Below, piece after piece: positions 1 to 12,400 of a stretch of 64,000 nucleotides of DNA. The notes under the pieces are model-generated. The model made no database searches and had not been told where the DNA came from. It saw nothing but the letters and a program-made list of their open reading frames with translations. Position 1 is the stretch's first letter, and the number at the start of each line of letters is the position of its first letter. Made by a program: the position numbers and the translations under genes. The DNA comes from Thysanoteuthis rhombus (lineage: Eukaryota > Mollusca > Cephalopoda > Oegopsida > Thysanoteuthidae), in assembly GCA_963457665.1 (NCBI GenBank), contig OY735227.1, forward strand, positions 51,465,344-51,529,343, written 5' to 3'.

Positions 1-238
1 TCATCAAATCTTACTTTTTTTTTTTTTCCTCTAGTTATCTACACCCAATGTAAATGGTTTTGTTCAGATATGTTGCTAAATTTGATTTTTTTAATTAGGG
101 ACTATTCATTACTCTTGCAAGGAAGCTTCTAGGAAATGAATTGAGGAAAAGTATACAATGATAATCTCATCTTTTTAAACCTTACTATCTAGTCTGTATA
201 GGTTTGCTGTTTTAATGTTTTGTATCTTAGATGTTTGA

Positions 239-246
<8 letters not shown>

Positions 247-292
<46 letters not shown>
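247..292. repeat. TA microsatellite before flotillin exon a
   Basis: About 23 TA units ending 48 bp before the exon, between the likely branch region and a T-rich tract. Confidence 0.95.
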
Positions 293-296
<4 letters not shown>

Positions 297-340
297 ATTT
301 TTTTTTCTCTTTTAATAAGTGTTTCTGTGTTTTTTGTCAG

Positions 341-484
341 ATCAAAGTGCAGGGATCAAATGATGAAATGCTCCATACAGCGTGTGAATTATTCCTGGGC
401 AAGAATGAAATTGAGATCGAAAATGTTGCCCGAGAGACTCTTGAGGGTCACCAGAGGGCAATAATGGGAAACATGACTGTTGAG
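341..484 (+). CDS. FLOT1: Flotillin-1 exon a (SPFH/PHB domain)
   Basis: 48 codons, phase 0 at both ends, from [10 protein letters not shown] to GNMTVE. Acceptor tttttgtcag at 331-340; donor gtatgt at 485. Encodes part of the SPFH domain with the diagnostic [11 protein letters not shown] stretch. Upstream 1-340 is intron, with a TA microsatellite shortly before the acceptor. Confidence 0.95.
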
Positions 485-3400
485 GTATGTTTTTTTTTTT
501 TTTTTTTTTTTTTTTTTTCTCTTTCTCAAGGGGGGCACATTGACCTCGGCACAGGGACACCCCAGGCAAAAACTTGTTGGCCGATTGTTTCTCTTAGTTT
601 AACCTTAACAGAAAGTATTTTACTGTCAGATATTCTTGAAAAATCTTCACTTTGGAAAATTTCTTTTCCAAGGCGAAGTAAATACATTTCAGTTGTATTG
701 TATCGGGTAGAATGGCTGAACTGAGATGGGTACACCAGTTCAAAAATACTTGTTCATTCCGAATGATTTATTTCAATACTCTTTGTTTCAAGTAATCTCT
801 CTTTGTCGCATAAACTTGATCAAAAAATCTATAATCGTCTCAGAAGTAAAAATATTTTCTGTAGAGTACTTCAGATGCTCAGAGGCTTTTTTAATTCTAT
901 GTTGACTATGAAAAAATTAATGGGAACATTGCTCACTGCTGTTTGTCATTGTGTAGTATTGATCTAAGCAAATAATTTTCAAAAGCCTTCTCTAAATTAT
1001 AAGAAAGTTCTCCAGTTCTTTTATCAAAAGACTTTACCCAGTGTTGAACTGAAGAACCTCTGTTCTTGCTACTTTTTCAGCCATTTGTATTCCATAGATC
1101 CTTAATGAACCAATCATTGATGCCATCTGACTTTCTCTTTGAGAATTGCCACTTGCTTTGACAATCATATCAATGTTATGAATGAATTAAAATTTTTTTT
1201 TTTTTTTTATTAGATAGTGCCAGCTCTTGAATCTGCTATCATTCACAAAATGTCTTTTGCTTAACTCAAGGACAGCTAGAGCTATGGCCACCAACATTTC
1301 TGTGGTCATTTATGATATTGATCTATCTATATGATACTGAGAATCTGATTCTATTTGTCTGAGCCAGTAATTACCTCTTGATCCAATATAAGACAGTCAT
1401 TTGACTCCAGTTCGTTTTGGTCATTTGTGGGTTACCTCTTGTATTTTTGTAGGAAAATCTGTTGGCCAGGGTCAGTTGAATGAAGAATGAAATAAAAGGT
1501 ATTCAATCAAGTTGTTGAGTTATAGTTTAGGAATATAAGTTGATGAAAAGAATCGAAGAACAAGCAAGAAATGGATTTTCATTGAAATTTGAAATGCTGC
1601 CTGTTATTTCTTTGCCTAAAACCATTTGTCTTGTTTGGTTTTTCTTCTGTATTTGGAGCCAATTTCGTGATTCTAGTTGATTGCGTGTTGTTATCCAATA
1701 TGCCAAATGTTTTCTTTTCCAGTTTCTCATTTTATCAAATCCTGTGTTATTTTCATGGAAATTTTCACTGTTAGGAATTCTCATAATGATGCTCATTTCA
1801 AAACAGGTGGATTTTATGTAAAGTGTATTAATGAGAAACCAAAAAATATGGACAAGATGGAAGTTTTTTTGGGTTTTTTTTTCAATTTAAAATGTTTAGT
1901 TTTCAAAATAATGCACTTGTTTTAATAGCACTTTTCAATGACGTATTCTAATAACATGTTTATCTTTATATTCTCAGAAGACTATTGTCAAATTAGTTTA
2001 CAACAACAGCATAGAAAGATTTCAGTGCATTATCTTAACTAAAATTAATGAACATTCAAAAAGTAAGATGGGGAATAAGAATTGGTAAAAAAACAACTGC
2101 ATTCTTGTGTGTACTTTTGGTTTCTTATCATTAATACTTTGTGGAAGATCCACTTGTTATAATGGCACTCTTGAATCCCCGACTGTCATAATAACAAGAG
2201 TGTTGTATTTGTACATAATTATCTTCACTTTAACATTTGATTGAATATATAACAACATGACCCTAATGCCACTTCCTTTCTATCCCCCAACTATGGACTT
2301 TCTATTATCAAACCTCCCTCAGGCTGGAACTAATTGCTTGGCCGTTTAGTGGTAATTATTCCTTTTTGAGCTAATTACTACTGCTGGCCTGCAGCAGTTG
2401 CTATGGCAATGTAGCAGCAAGTGCTCTTTTTACCTCTTGTGTGTGTGTGTGTGGGGGGGGGGTAGGCTGCAGCCTGGCAGACACTTGGGCTCTCTCACTC
2501 TCACTCTCACTGTGCTTTACTCAATAACTACTTAATCCCCCTCACCATTTTTTCATCTCTCTGCAAATCAATATCTCTTGTGGAATGGTAAGCACTGTGT
2601 TGCAGTAGCAACAAGCTTGATCATGGCTTCCACTGTTACAGCAACAATTCAACTGTTTTGCTGTATTTGAAGAACACTTCTATTTTTTTTTGTTTTTAAT
2701 TTGCTATACGGATAGAAAAAAAAAAAATTAAAGTTCTTCTCTTGAATGAAAGCAGATTTGATTTTTCTCTTTCTAAAAATTAAAAAAAAAAAAAAATTTT
2801 AACTGCCAAAAATGAATACTTTATTCTATCAATATAATAGTTAATCCCTGTGGAAAAAATCAGATACATTTGAATTCCTATAAGATCTGAACTTCTTTCA
2901 GTAGAAGAGTCCATTGTATCAAATGGTGGGTGGGAGATATTTCTATCAGCAAATTATTACCTTTGAGTGGAAGTCTATTATCACAGACTGAAAAAAATCC
3001 CACTGTTCATTATCGAAGATTTGTTTCAACTTTTAATTCTTCTCTCTACATTGTTCTGAATGAAAACTATTTTCCTATCTTATATAAAGAAATCCATCAC
3101 AAGCTCGTCTTATAGGGCTGGTATTATGACTCACATGTTTACTCCCCCCTCCCACTATGCCTCCACACAGGAAAGTATAGGGAAACGTTCAATATTCTCA
3201 CTAATATTTTCAAGCCCTGTGCAAGGACCAGAAAGTCTGAGCATCTGAAGTGGAGTGTGTTGAAAATATCTATTCTGAGATGATCATTGATTTTTTTTAT
3301 CTGAAGTTCATGAAACAGAGGTTGGTTCCTCACAACCAAATGAGTATAATAAAAGAAATGATTTAATCGGTCTATCGATTCTTGTTTATTACTTATTCGT

Positions 3401-6400
3401 CATAATTTAATCCTTTATTGTGCAGGGCATTAAATTTTTACTATGTGGCATAAATTTTTTTTTTTTTTTTTTTTTTGCGCAGGGAATGTGGCTCCTAACC
3501 TGCATTACCCCCAACCCCCTAAAGTCTTCTCCCAGAAAAGTGTGGGCGAGGTGACATAGTTCTGATCAATGTCACTAACTGCCTAGTGCAACCTGTCGAC
3601 ACCCCCCCCTCCTTGCTTTAGGTTTTTCCGAAAAGATTTTTAGGACAAACATAATTTTCCTTTTCCCTTCAACTTTTTTTTTATAACAAAAAACAATTCT
3701 GTTCTTGTTGATCATTAATTTTTGACTTTTGTTTATTAAATGAAAATGCATCTCTGTATACATTTTACATTAAAAATACCTATTCAACATTAGATTATGC
3801 ATTAATTCAAGTTTTAAAAAAATTTGAAACTTGATGAAAATTAGAAGCTTATCAGTACAGAAACCTTTTTTTTTTCTTGGCAATTTTTTTTCCAAATTTT
3901 GTATATTTCAGCTGATAATTCACCAAATTTCTCCATCAATTCATTTTCTATTCAAGTTCTAAATTGATCTATTATTAAAATAAATCATACTTATTTAATT
4001 TTTTTATATAAGATGGTCAACTATTCTGGTATTTCAAAATTCTTTTTGGAAGAAAGAAATCCATTTGATTTTGCAGTAGACCTAGCTAGTTAATTTCCCA
4101 TCCTATCTGATTTATTGAACATAAGAATTCTATTAATCTCCCTCTTGATTTTGAGTTTTTTTTCCTATCTCAAATTGAATAGTAGTCAAAAATTAATGAT
4201 AAAGCTCTACAATACGTGAATGAATAATGAAATAATTTATTCTTGTTTGTTTACAGGAAATCTACAAGGACCGGAAAAAATTTTCCAAAGCTGTATTCGA
4301 AGTAGCTTCATCAGATCTGGTGAATATGGGCATCTATGTGGTTAGCTACACACTAAAAGATATCAGGGACGATGAGGTAGGCATAGCAACTGACTTTGCT
4401 ATCTTTACAACCTTACCTTGTAAATCTGAATGTGGTGCACATGCCTTACAAGGGGGCAATTTGGAATTTATGGTTGAAGAGCAAAAAGTGTGCAGTAGCT
4501 CAAAGCTGAGGAGTCTTAAGGCTTATCTGATTAATTCTTTATTATACCGTACAATGAGTTCCTAATTACACAATACGATTCCTGTAAACCCTTGTTATAA
4601 TAAATTTTGGTTTTAATGAACACACGGATCTCTAACTTCATAGTTTTTTACTGAACTAAGTTGGATAAATATATTAAAAAAAATGCAGACCATGATGAAC
4701 TTGGTATTATACTAGTTTTGTGGTCCAGCCTTTTGCTGCCTTTAGGTCAAAATTGAAGTGTAGTACCTGTTCTTCTAACATCAACAAAACATAGCATTAA
4801 CTTCTCGTTTTCAATTTTAAACATCATAAGGGTTTTATGTTAATTGTTTTCTCCAAGAGATTTAATTTAATTTAAATATTATTTTCAACTGACAAAACAA
4901 GTTATGGGTCTTTTTGTTACTAAAACCATGCGATAGCAGTCTCATTTCGAATTTTAGAAGTTCACTTCTCTCACATTTTACTCTAAACAGTTATCATTTA
5001 TTTTGATTTTGTTCAATCAAAATCCAAGAAAACAATAAAAATATAACCATAGTATAACTTTTAGTTATCAATGATAAAAAAATTTCAAACTGAATGGAAT
5101 TGAAATTCATGAAAGAAATAATTAGAATAAAACCATAATAGCATTTAAAATTGAAAACAGGAAGTTGATATTACTGGGATCTTCTGTGAGATCGCCCTAG
5201 GCAGTTAAATGGTAAAACGACCAAGATTGGGCGGGGTTGGGGGATGGACCAAATACCCAGGGCCATTATTTAAAGCCCATCAAAACTGCTAAATTGAGTG
5301 TATGAAATAGGCATGAACAATTTTGAACAAAACGTGTAATGTTGATAATTTCTCCCTCTTTCTAAAAGTAAAACAGCCCAATTTTTGTCTGAATAAAAAG
5401 AACATCTTTTCATCAATTACGTTTTTTTCATTTACCCATAGATTCAATATAGATGTTTCCTATAATCAGCCAAAAATTAATAATGACGCCCTTCAATGAT
5501 TAAAAAGAATTTTGAATTGTGAAATTCAGTCATTAAAATCTACCAAAAAATGTTTTTGTCAAATTCTAAAAAGGTAAACAATTAATATCTTGAGAGATTT
5601 ATCTGTTGAATGTACAAATGAAAACGAGAAGTTATAAAAATCAAAATAATTGTTTGAAAAAAATTTTTTTCGGAAATTTTAAATGGATACAGATTTTTAT
5701 AAAAATTCGTTCTTTGAATAAATATTGGATGTTTTATTAAAATCAAATGTGCTGATTTTTGCCAGGTTTTAAAATTTCTCTGGTGTTGATTTTTTGGTGA
5801 AAATTGCATCTATATTCTTCATACCTAGCATAAAACAAAAAAAAAAATGTATATGTAATCAATAGAAGTTACCACTTATGCGTTTTTATTGCCTTCTTCA
5901 TCAGTCAGTACAATTTTAGATTGTTACAGAGATTTAAAATCCTTCAAAGTCTTTCTCAACGTCACTATTATCACAATTGAAGATTTTCTGGAATGCGTCA
6001 GTATTTTCAATTTCATGAGTTTCCCTCCAAAATGCAGACACTAACATGATCAGCATCAGCCTTTCAAACCTCCTTGGACACCTACTTCTCCCTGCCAACA
6101 CATAACGGTGATAATTTAAAGATAATGATTCTATTTATTAGCAAGTAGTCGACCAACTGGTGACAACTGCATACAATGAAACGAATAACCTTAACCCATC
6201 CTTACATGTACACTATCCCAGAGTGTACTATATAAGTTTGCAGCACTCAATGACTAAACAATTCTGTAGAGGACTACTAAACTAAATGCTTATTTGAAGT
6301 TTCCGACTTCTTTAGCCCAACTACTGATATAAAATTCTTTGAGGCTACTTTTGTTTTGGATACAACTAATTGACAGATATTTCAGATTTGATGTCTTAAT

Positions 6401-9400
6401 TTCTACATTGAAGGTGTCTGACTTTTTATCTAAAGAGCACTAAAACAGATGCTCTTGAAATTTTCAACTACAAAAACTTGACATCCCAAAAACGCCCACC
6501 TAAAATAACTGCCCATGGGCGTTCTTACAATAGATCCCAGTATATTCCGCTGACATGAGAACAGATGCAACACCTTGATCTTTTATTAAATGCTTCAAAA
6601 GGCTGGACCATGAAACTAGGATAATGCCACAAACTTTCTTATATTCCACCAATTAGTTGGCTCTAGCGAGGGTTTACTGTAATTCCTAATTATAAAATAT
6701 TATCTATATAAACTAAGATGACTATGCAAATGAGCTCATGCATTTTCTTTTGTCTTTTCAGCAAAATCAATAATGGTTATTGAGCTAATGCTTTTCACCT
6801 ATTGCGTGGCCACCGCAATCTGTCTTATCCATAGTCAAAGCCCGCTCAGTCGATTTGTGGGAGATGCTCTGTTTACCATAAAAACTTATGTTAAAATGAA
6901 CTCATTTTGTGACCATCTAAAGACGATGTAAATATGATGTGTATCACATCTTTAATGATTTTCAAATAGAAGAGAGGGAGGCAATTTTTTTTTTTTTTTT
7001 GTTGGTTAATTACTAATTTCATTATAGATTCCATAGTAATTAATTCTCAACTTGACTTTGTGAGGTATAAAAGCGATAAAGTAATTGCATTGTTACTAAA
7101 TTTCACACTGTAAAGTTAAAATATCAGCTTTTTGTATTTTTACTCTTTCTTAACAGCTTTCCAAGTTTTTAATTTCTGATTTGGAAATTTTATTATATAT
7201 TTTTCAATGCCATATTTGTTTTATAATAGTAAGGGGCTATTGAATCTTTCAACCCGTCAAGTTATGGCATGGAGCACAAAGGGTCAAGAACCATGGATTT
7301 AACCCCATTTTAGGGAAAAAGGTGAATTCAAATACTGAGAAAATTTCCATTCAGTGGATTGTTCCAATGATTTTATATTATTTGGCGTGATTTACATTTG
7401 TGCTAATATGTGAAAATGTAAATACTCTTTTAATGTTAGCCCCGTTGATAAACTAAAAAGTATACTTGGAGCAGGCAGCCCTGAATTCACTGACTTTTTT
7501 CTTCTTCTTCCTCTTCTCTTATCTTTTTTTTCTTCTTCCCTCTTAGTAGTACATCACTGGTTGCAAAAATGTTATTTAGTCTATTGGTCATTGGGTTTTT
7601 TGTTTTCACTGTTGTATATATTATATTTATCTAATAATTATGCTGTGAGTTCTAATGAGAATCAAACCCACTAACAGCCAACAGAATTGGCTTGCGTTAA
7701 TCAAACTTATCAAACTGTCTCCTCTAGTTGATCTCTCGGAGGAAATTATAGAATAATCTAATACGTCTAAAAATGGTAATGACTATACTCTCAAAATTAC
7801 AAGAAGTATGAATACTACTGTGGTCCCCTCTTTATAAGACGGGTGTTGGGGTCTAAGTAAGAAAACAATAACAATCCTGGATAATCAAAAATCAACTAAG
7901 AGTGCTGGATATATTCACTGCTGAACAGAAATACTGTTTTCATCTCAAAATCAAAGATATTGTGTGTGAAAACTCATGTAATTGGAGAACTTGGATATTC
8001 AGTCATTAAGTCTTCTGATTAAATTCTGTTTTATTCAGTTTAAGTAGGTAATGATATTGATAAAAGTATGGGAGTCCGTAACACACCAGCCTTATATTGT
8101 GAACCATGTTCTATTGAAGGAACTTTTGTATTATGGAAGTCTTTTGATATCTGTCTTATATGAAATAACACAGTTGAACTTCCTTGTCTTACACTTTGCC
8201 CAAAGGTCATTTTGAAGTAAAACATTTTTAGCTTCTGTCTGACATACTTATGATATTAGGATCAAGATATTTGTCAGAGAGGCATTGTTCAATTAAATAG
8301 GGATTTCATTTGAAACTGGGTTTGATTCAACTTAGGATGACCATTATATAGCAATTGATGTGCAGTGAAAACTCCTTTTTTTCCTAACAAATTTCATTTG
8401 ATGAAATTTTAGATCGTAATTTCAATTTATGAAAAAAAAATTGTTTTTCTGAAATTTTGTTTTTTTAGAATTCCTCTTTCTTTTTTTTCTTTGCCAACTG
8501 ATACTTACAGTTCAGTAAATTTGCACTTATGTCTGTTCTTCTTTGAAGGGTTACCTTAAAGCACTAGGCCTGAAACGTACTGCTGAAGTGAAAAGAGATG
8601 CCAAGATTGGTGAGGCTGAAGCCAAGAGAGATGCAGGAATCAGAGTATGATTTTTTTGTTTTCTGAATTCTAAAAACCTGTGTGTGTATGGGGGGAGGGC
8701 TTTTGTTTTCTTTCTTTTTTTTCTTGTGTCAAAAGTTGGAAGAGGTATGTGTATTTAGGTCTTTCCAAAATGCTGATGAAATTTTCATGGGTTGAGGAAG
8801 AAGTGGTTAAATTTTGGCCCAGATCAAGGATTTTTTTTCTTTCTTGATTGGGACATGATTCATTAATTTTTATTATTTTTTTTCTTCTCATACACCTATG
8901 TATTTACTCATGTTTTTCCACACACTATCTCTAGAAGTTCTTAGATCAATTTTAATTAAATTTTGTGAAAGGTCAGCATTGGGGTTAGAATGAATTGATT
9001 AAATTTTGGAGTGCATCCTTGAATTCTTCTCCTTTGAAATATTTTACATACATTGAGACAATATCTCTGAATTTTTGAGATGAGGTATTATTATTATTTC
9101 TATTGATATCTACCAGATGATACCTGACAAAGGCTGTAGAGTGCAACGGCCGAAACGTTGTATGAAAAACAACCAAGATGAGGATGGTCCGAATATCGAT
9201 AGAAATATTGAGACAATAGTTTGAATTTCAAATCTAGTTACATTTCTTTCACATGTAGCTGTATATGAACTGATTTTCATTCAGTTTTTAGTTAGTGAAT
9301 ATGTAGTGTTACCAGGTTTTTCAATCACGAAACCAACATACCCAGTTTGCAGACAATGTGTATACAAGAGCTGGTTCAATTGAAAAGAGCTTGTTGTGAT

Positions 9401-12400
9401 TTGTGTTTGTCATGAAGAATAACTACAGAAACAAACAAGGTGCAACATGATATCCAAAACTGGTTGAAATAGAAAACTAAGGAACAAAAAGTCCAAACAA
9501 GATGAGATAAGGAACCCGCAAATCCAAATGAAGAACGAAGCATACATTCTGAAGTATTCTTCTGAGCAATACTCTGTGAGAGGGGCTGTAAATAAAACTG
9601 TTGCTGTGGGGGGGGGGGTGTTCTTGCATAAACTTTCAAATAGATTTATCAAAGACTTTTTGAGTTAGTGAAGAATTCTGTTTATTCAATGTGCTGGACT
9701 TATAATAGTAGGCTACTTAAAAATGTACCTATGTATTGTCTCTTTCTCTTCCCGTTGCTTACCACTCATTACTTCAACCAAAACATCTGTGGCCGGCAGC
9801 CAAGCTGGCATATGCTGGAAGCATCCCGAAGACTTGTCTGGACTTCACATCTTCAATTTCAATTGGCCAATTTTAGACATGTGACCAAATTTCTCTGTTA
9901 GAATTGAATTGAATCCATTCCTCGGAGAAATCCAAAAGACATACAAAATTTATCTCTTCATTACTGCTAAGTTCCACTTCCAGTTATTCCTGAAATTATT
10001 CCTACTTGTAGTATTTTTTACATAGAATGGTGAAATAGTCCAGTATTTCAAAATTCTTTGAGAGAGAAAATCAATTAGTTTTTGCAATTGACCGAGATAG
10101 TAAATATCCCATTACTTTGGTAATGAGTGTGATTCTACTGGATGACTTAGCAAAGGTCAGTAAATAAGTCAAACATTCTTGAATTGGACAAGCTCACACA
10201 TATATGCACAAATAAGTGCTTCTATCTATCTATCTATCCAACTATTTATTGTATAAACATTTACCACGGACATTTCATTCATTTTTTCTAAATTCTTATA
10301 TATATTCCAGCTGATAACTCCAAATTACCCTGTTGATTTGATTTTCGTCCCAGATGATCTACATTTATTCAAGCTATTCTTATTATTTATACTTGTATTA
10401 TTTTCTACATGAAATACTAAATTATTCCAATATTTTCCTATTGTTTGTAGGAAGCAAAGGCTGAAGAACAAAGAATGGCTGCTCGCTTAGCTAATGACAT
10501 TGAGATTGCCAAGGCCCAGAGAGATTTTGAGTTGAAGAAGGCTGCTTATGACCAGGAAGTAAATACCAAAAAGGCTATGTCAGACATGGCCTATGAATTG
10601 CAAGTGAGTACCCGTTTTCTGAAATGCCTGGGACCAGAAGTGTTTTGGATTTGGTAATATTTGCATGTACAATATATGATGGGATCTTGCGGATGGGGTC
10701 AGTAATGTTATTTTCATCTTATCACTATTACTCAGTGTATCTTTCAGTTTTTTTTTTTTTGTTTTTTTTTTTCATTTGATATTTTCAGCAACATCTTTGG
10801 ATTATTCTTTGTGATGTAAACATTGTTTTACATCTCTGAAGTGTCAAAGATAACTGAGTTTTTACTGTGGTCAGAATGAGTTATATGCCTTGAAAATCTG
10901 GCTCATTTTTGAATCCTACTACAGTGATGTCAGGTGTGGAATTTTTCACTTGTAACATCATATTGGCTTTCAAAATGTTCCAGATTTTGGAACATTTTGG
11001 TTTTCAACCTATGTATAAAATTGATATTTTCTTATGCTCTTATATGAAGCAATTCTCTATTGACTACTGAAATGTTTTGTGTTAATTTCATTTTGACAGT
11101 TGGTGTAAAATTCAGTTTATCACTTAATACCGTATCTGTGTCATCTAAAACAACTTATTTTTTGTTTCCTTTTGTCCTTTCAATTCTACCTCTGTAGGCT
11201 ATTACCTACTTCTTCATTCTCCAATGTATACAATCTTTAATGCTTAATTTTGACTGAATCCACATTTTACCAATGGCCCATTGGTAAGTCATCTGACTGC
11301 TTAAGTTCACATTGAATGTTCCAACTGTGGCAGTTTCACTTGATCTTGTATATTGGTTTCAAAGTAATTCAGATAAATTTACCAAACATCTCTGTCCTTG
11401 GACCCAGGGGCATGCTTTCAGCATATAAGCATTTGGAAATTCCAAAACTTGCAAAGTTTTTAATGTGGTGTTTGATTTACAATGTAAGTATAATGCTAAA
11501 CTGGACCTTACTTTGTGTCCATCAGGTTAGTTAAACTGAAACTTTCTCTTTTTGTTGAACTGGATAAAGAAAAATTCAGCTGGAAACCTGCCCACACTGG
11601 ATAAAAAGTTAGACTTTTCTGGTTTGAATTCAGAGTTGTCTGTCTCCTATTTGAAGATATTTTCTGGACTTGAGCATTCCTGTTTGATATATTATTGTGG
11701 AGTGAATGCAAATTGTCTCTACCGGAGTTTGAACTTGGTTCACTGATGCCACCTCACACCTCCATAAAAGAATGCCTCAGGTGTAGAATCCTTTAGAGGT
11801 GCCAGTGGCGACGTGGTTAATGAGTTCGAGCATTATTTTTAAAATATGAATAAGGCATGGGCAACTTTTTTGATCTAGCATAATACATGAAATTTTTTAT
11901 CTTTGTTCATTCGGGCCACACATTTACTTGAAAAATGTAGATCATATTATATACAGTGTGCTTAATTCCTATTCCAAACAAAAAAATGTTATTGATCTGT
12001 GAAAGAATAGTAATTTTATAATATGAATTATAAAATTGACATCCTGTGAAAAAACATGAAAGAAATGCCTAGATTACCCACGGAACATGGGATGTTGCCG
12101 TAGGCCAATGATTACCCTTATGATAAAAATGATAGAAATATATATTGACCTTTTCTCTACCTGAATCTGACTGTGACGTGAAAACTTGTCTCTCTTTCAT
12201 TGTTATTAGGCTGCCAAAACGAAACAAAAGATCAAAGAAGAAGAGATGCAAGTTCTTGTTGTTGAAAGAACACAACAAATTGCTGTACAAGACCAAGAAA
12301 TTACTCGTCGTGAACGTGAATTAGAAAGTCAGGTCCGTAAACCAGCTGAGGCTGAGAAATACCGCCTTGAGAAAATTGCTGAAGCAAACAGGTGAGGCAT

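Larger units (their letters stand above)
8645..10450 (+). other. Flotillin-1 intron 3
   Basis: 1.8 kb. It contains the 143-bp insertion with 12-bp direct flanks (9052-9218), a G-run near 9608 and two pieces of the interspersed repeat (about 9960-10140 and 10215-10440). Confidence 0.85.
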
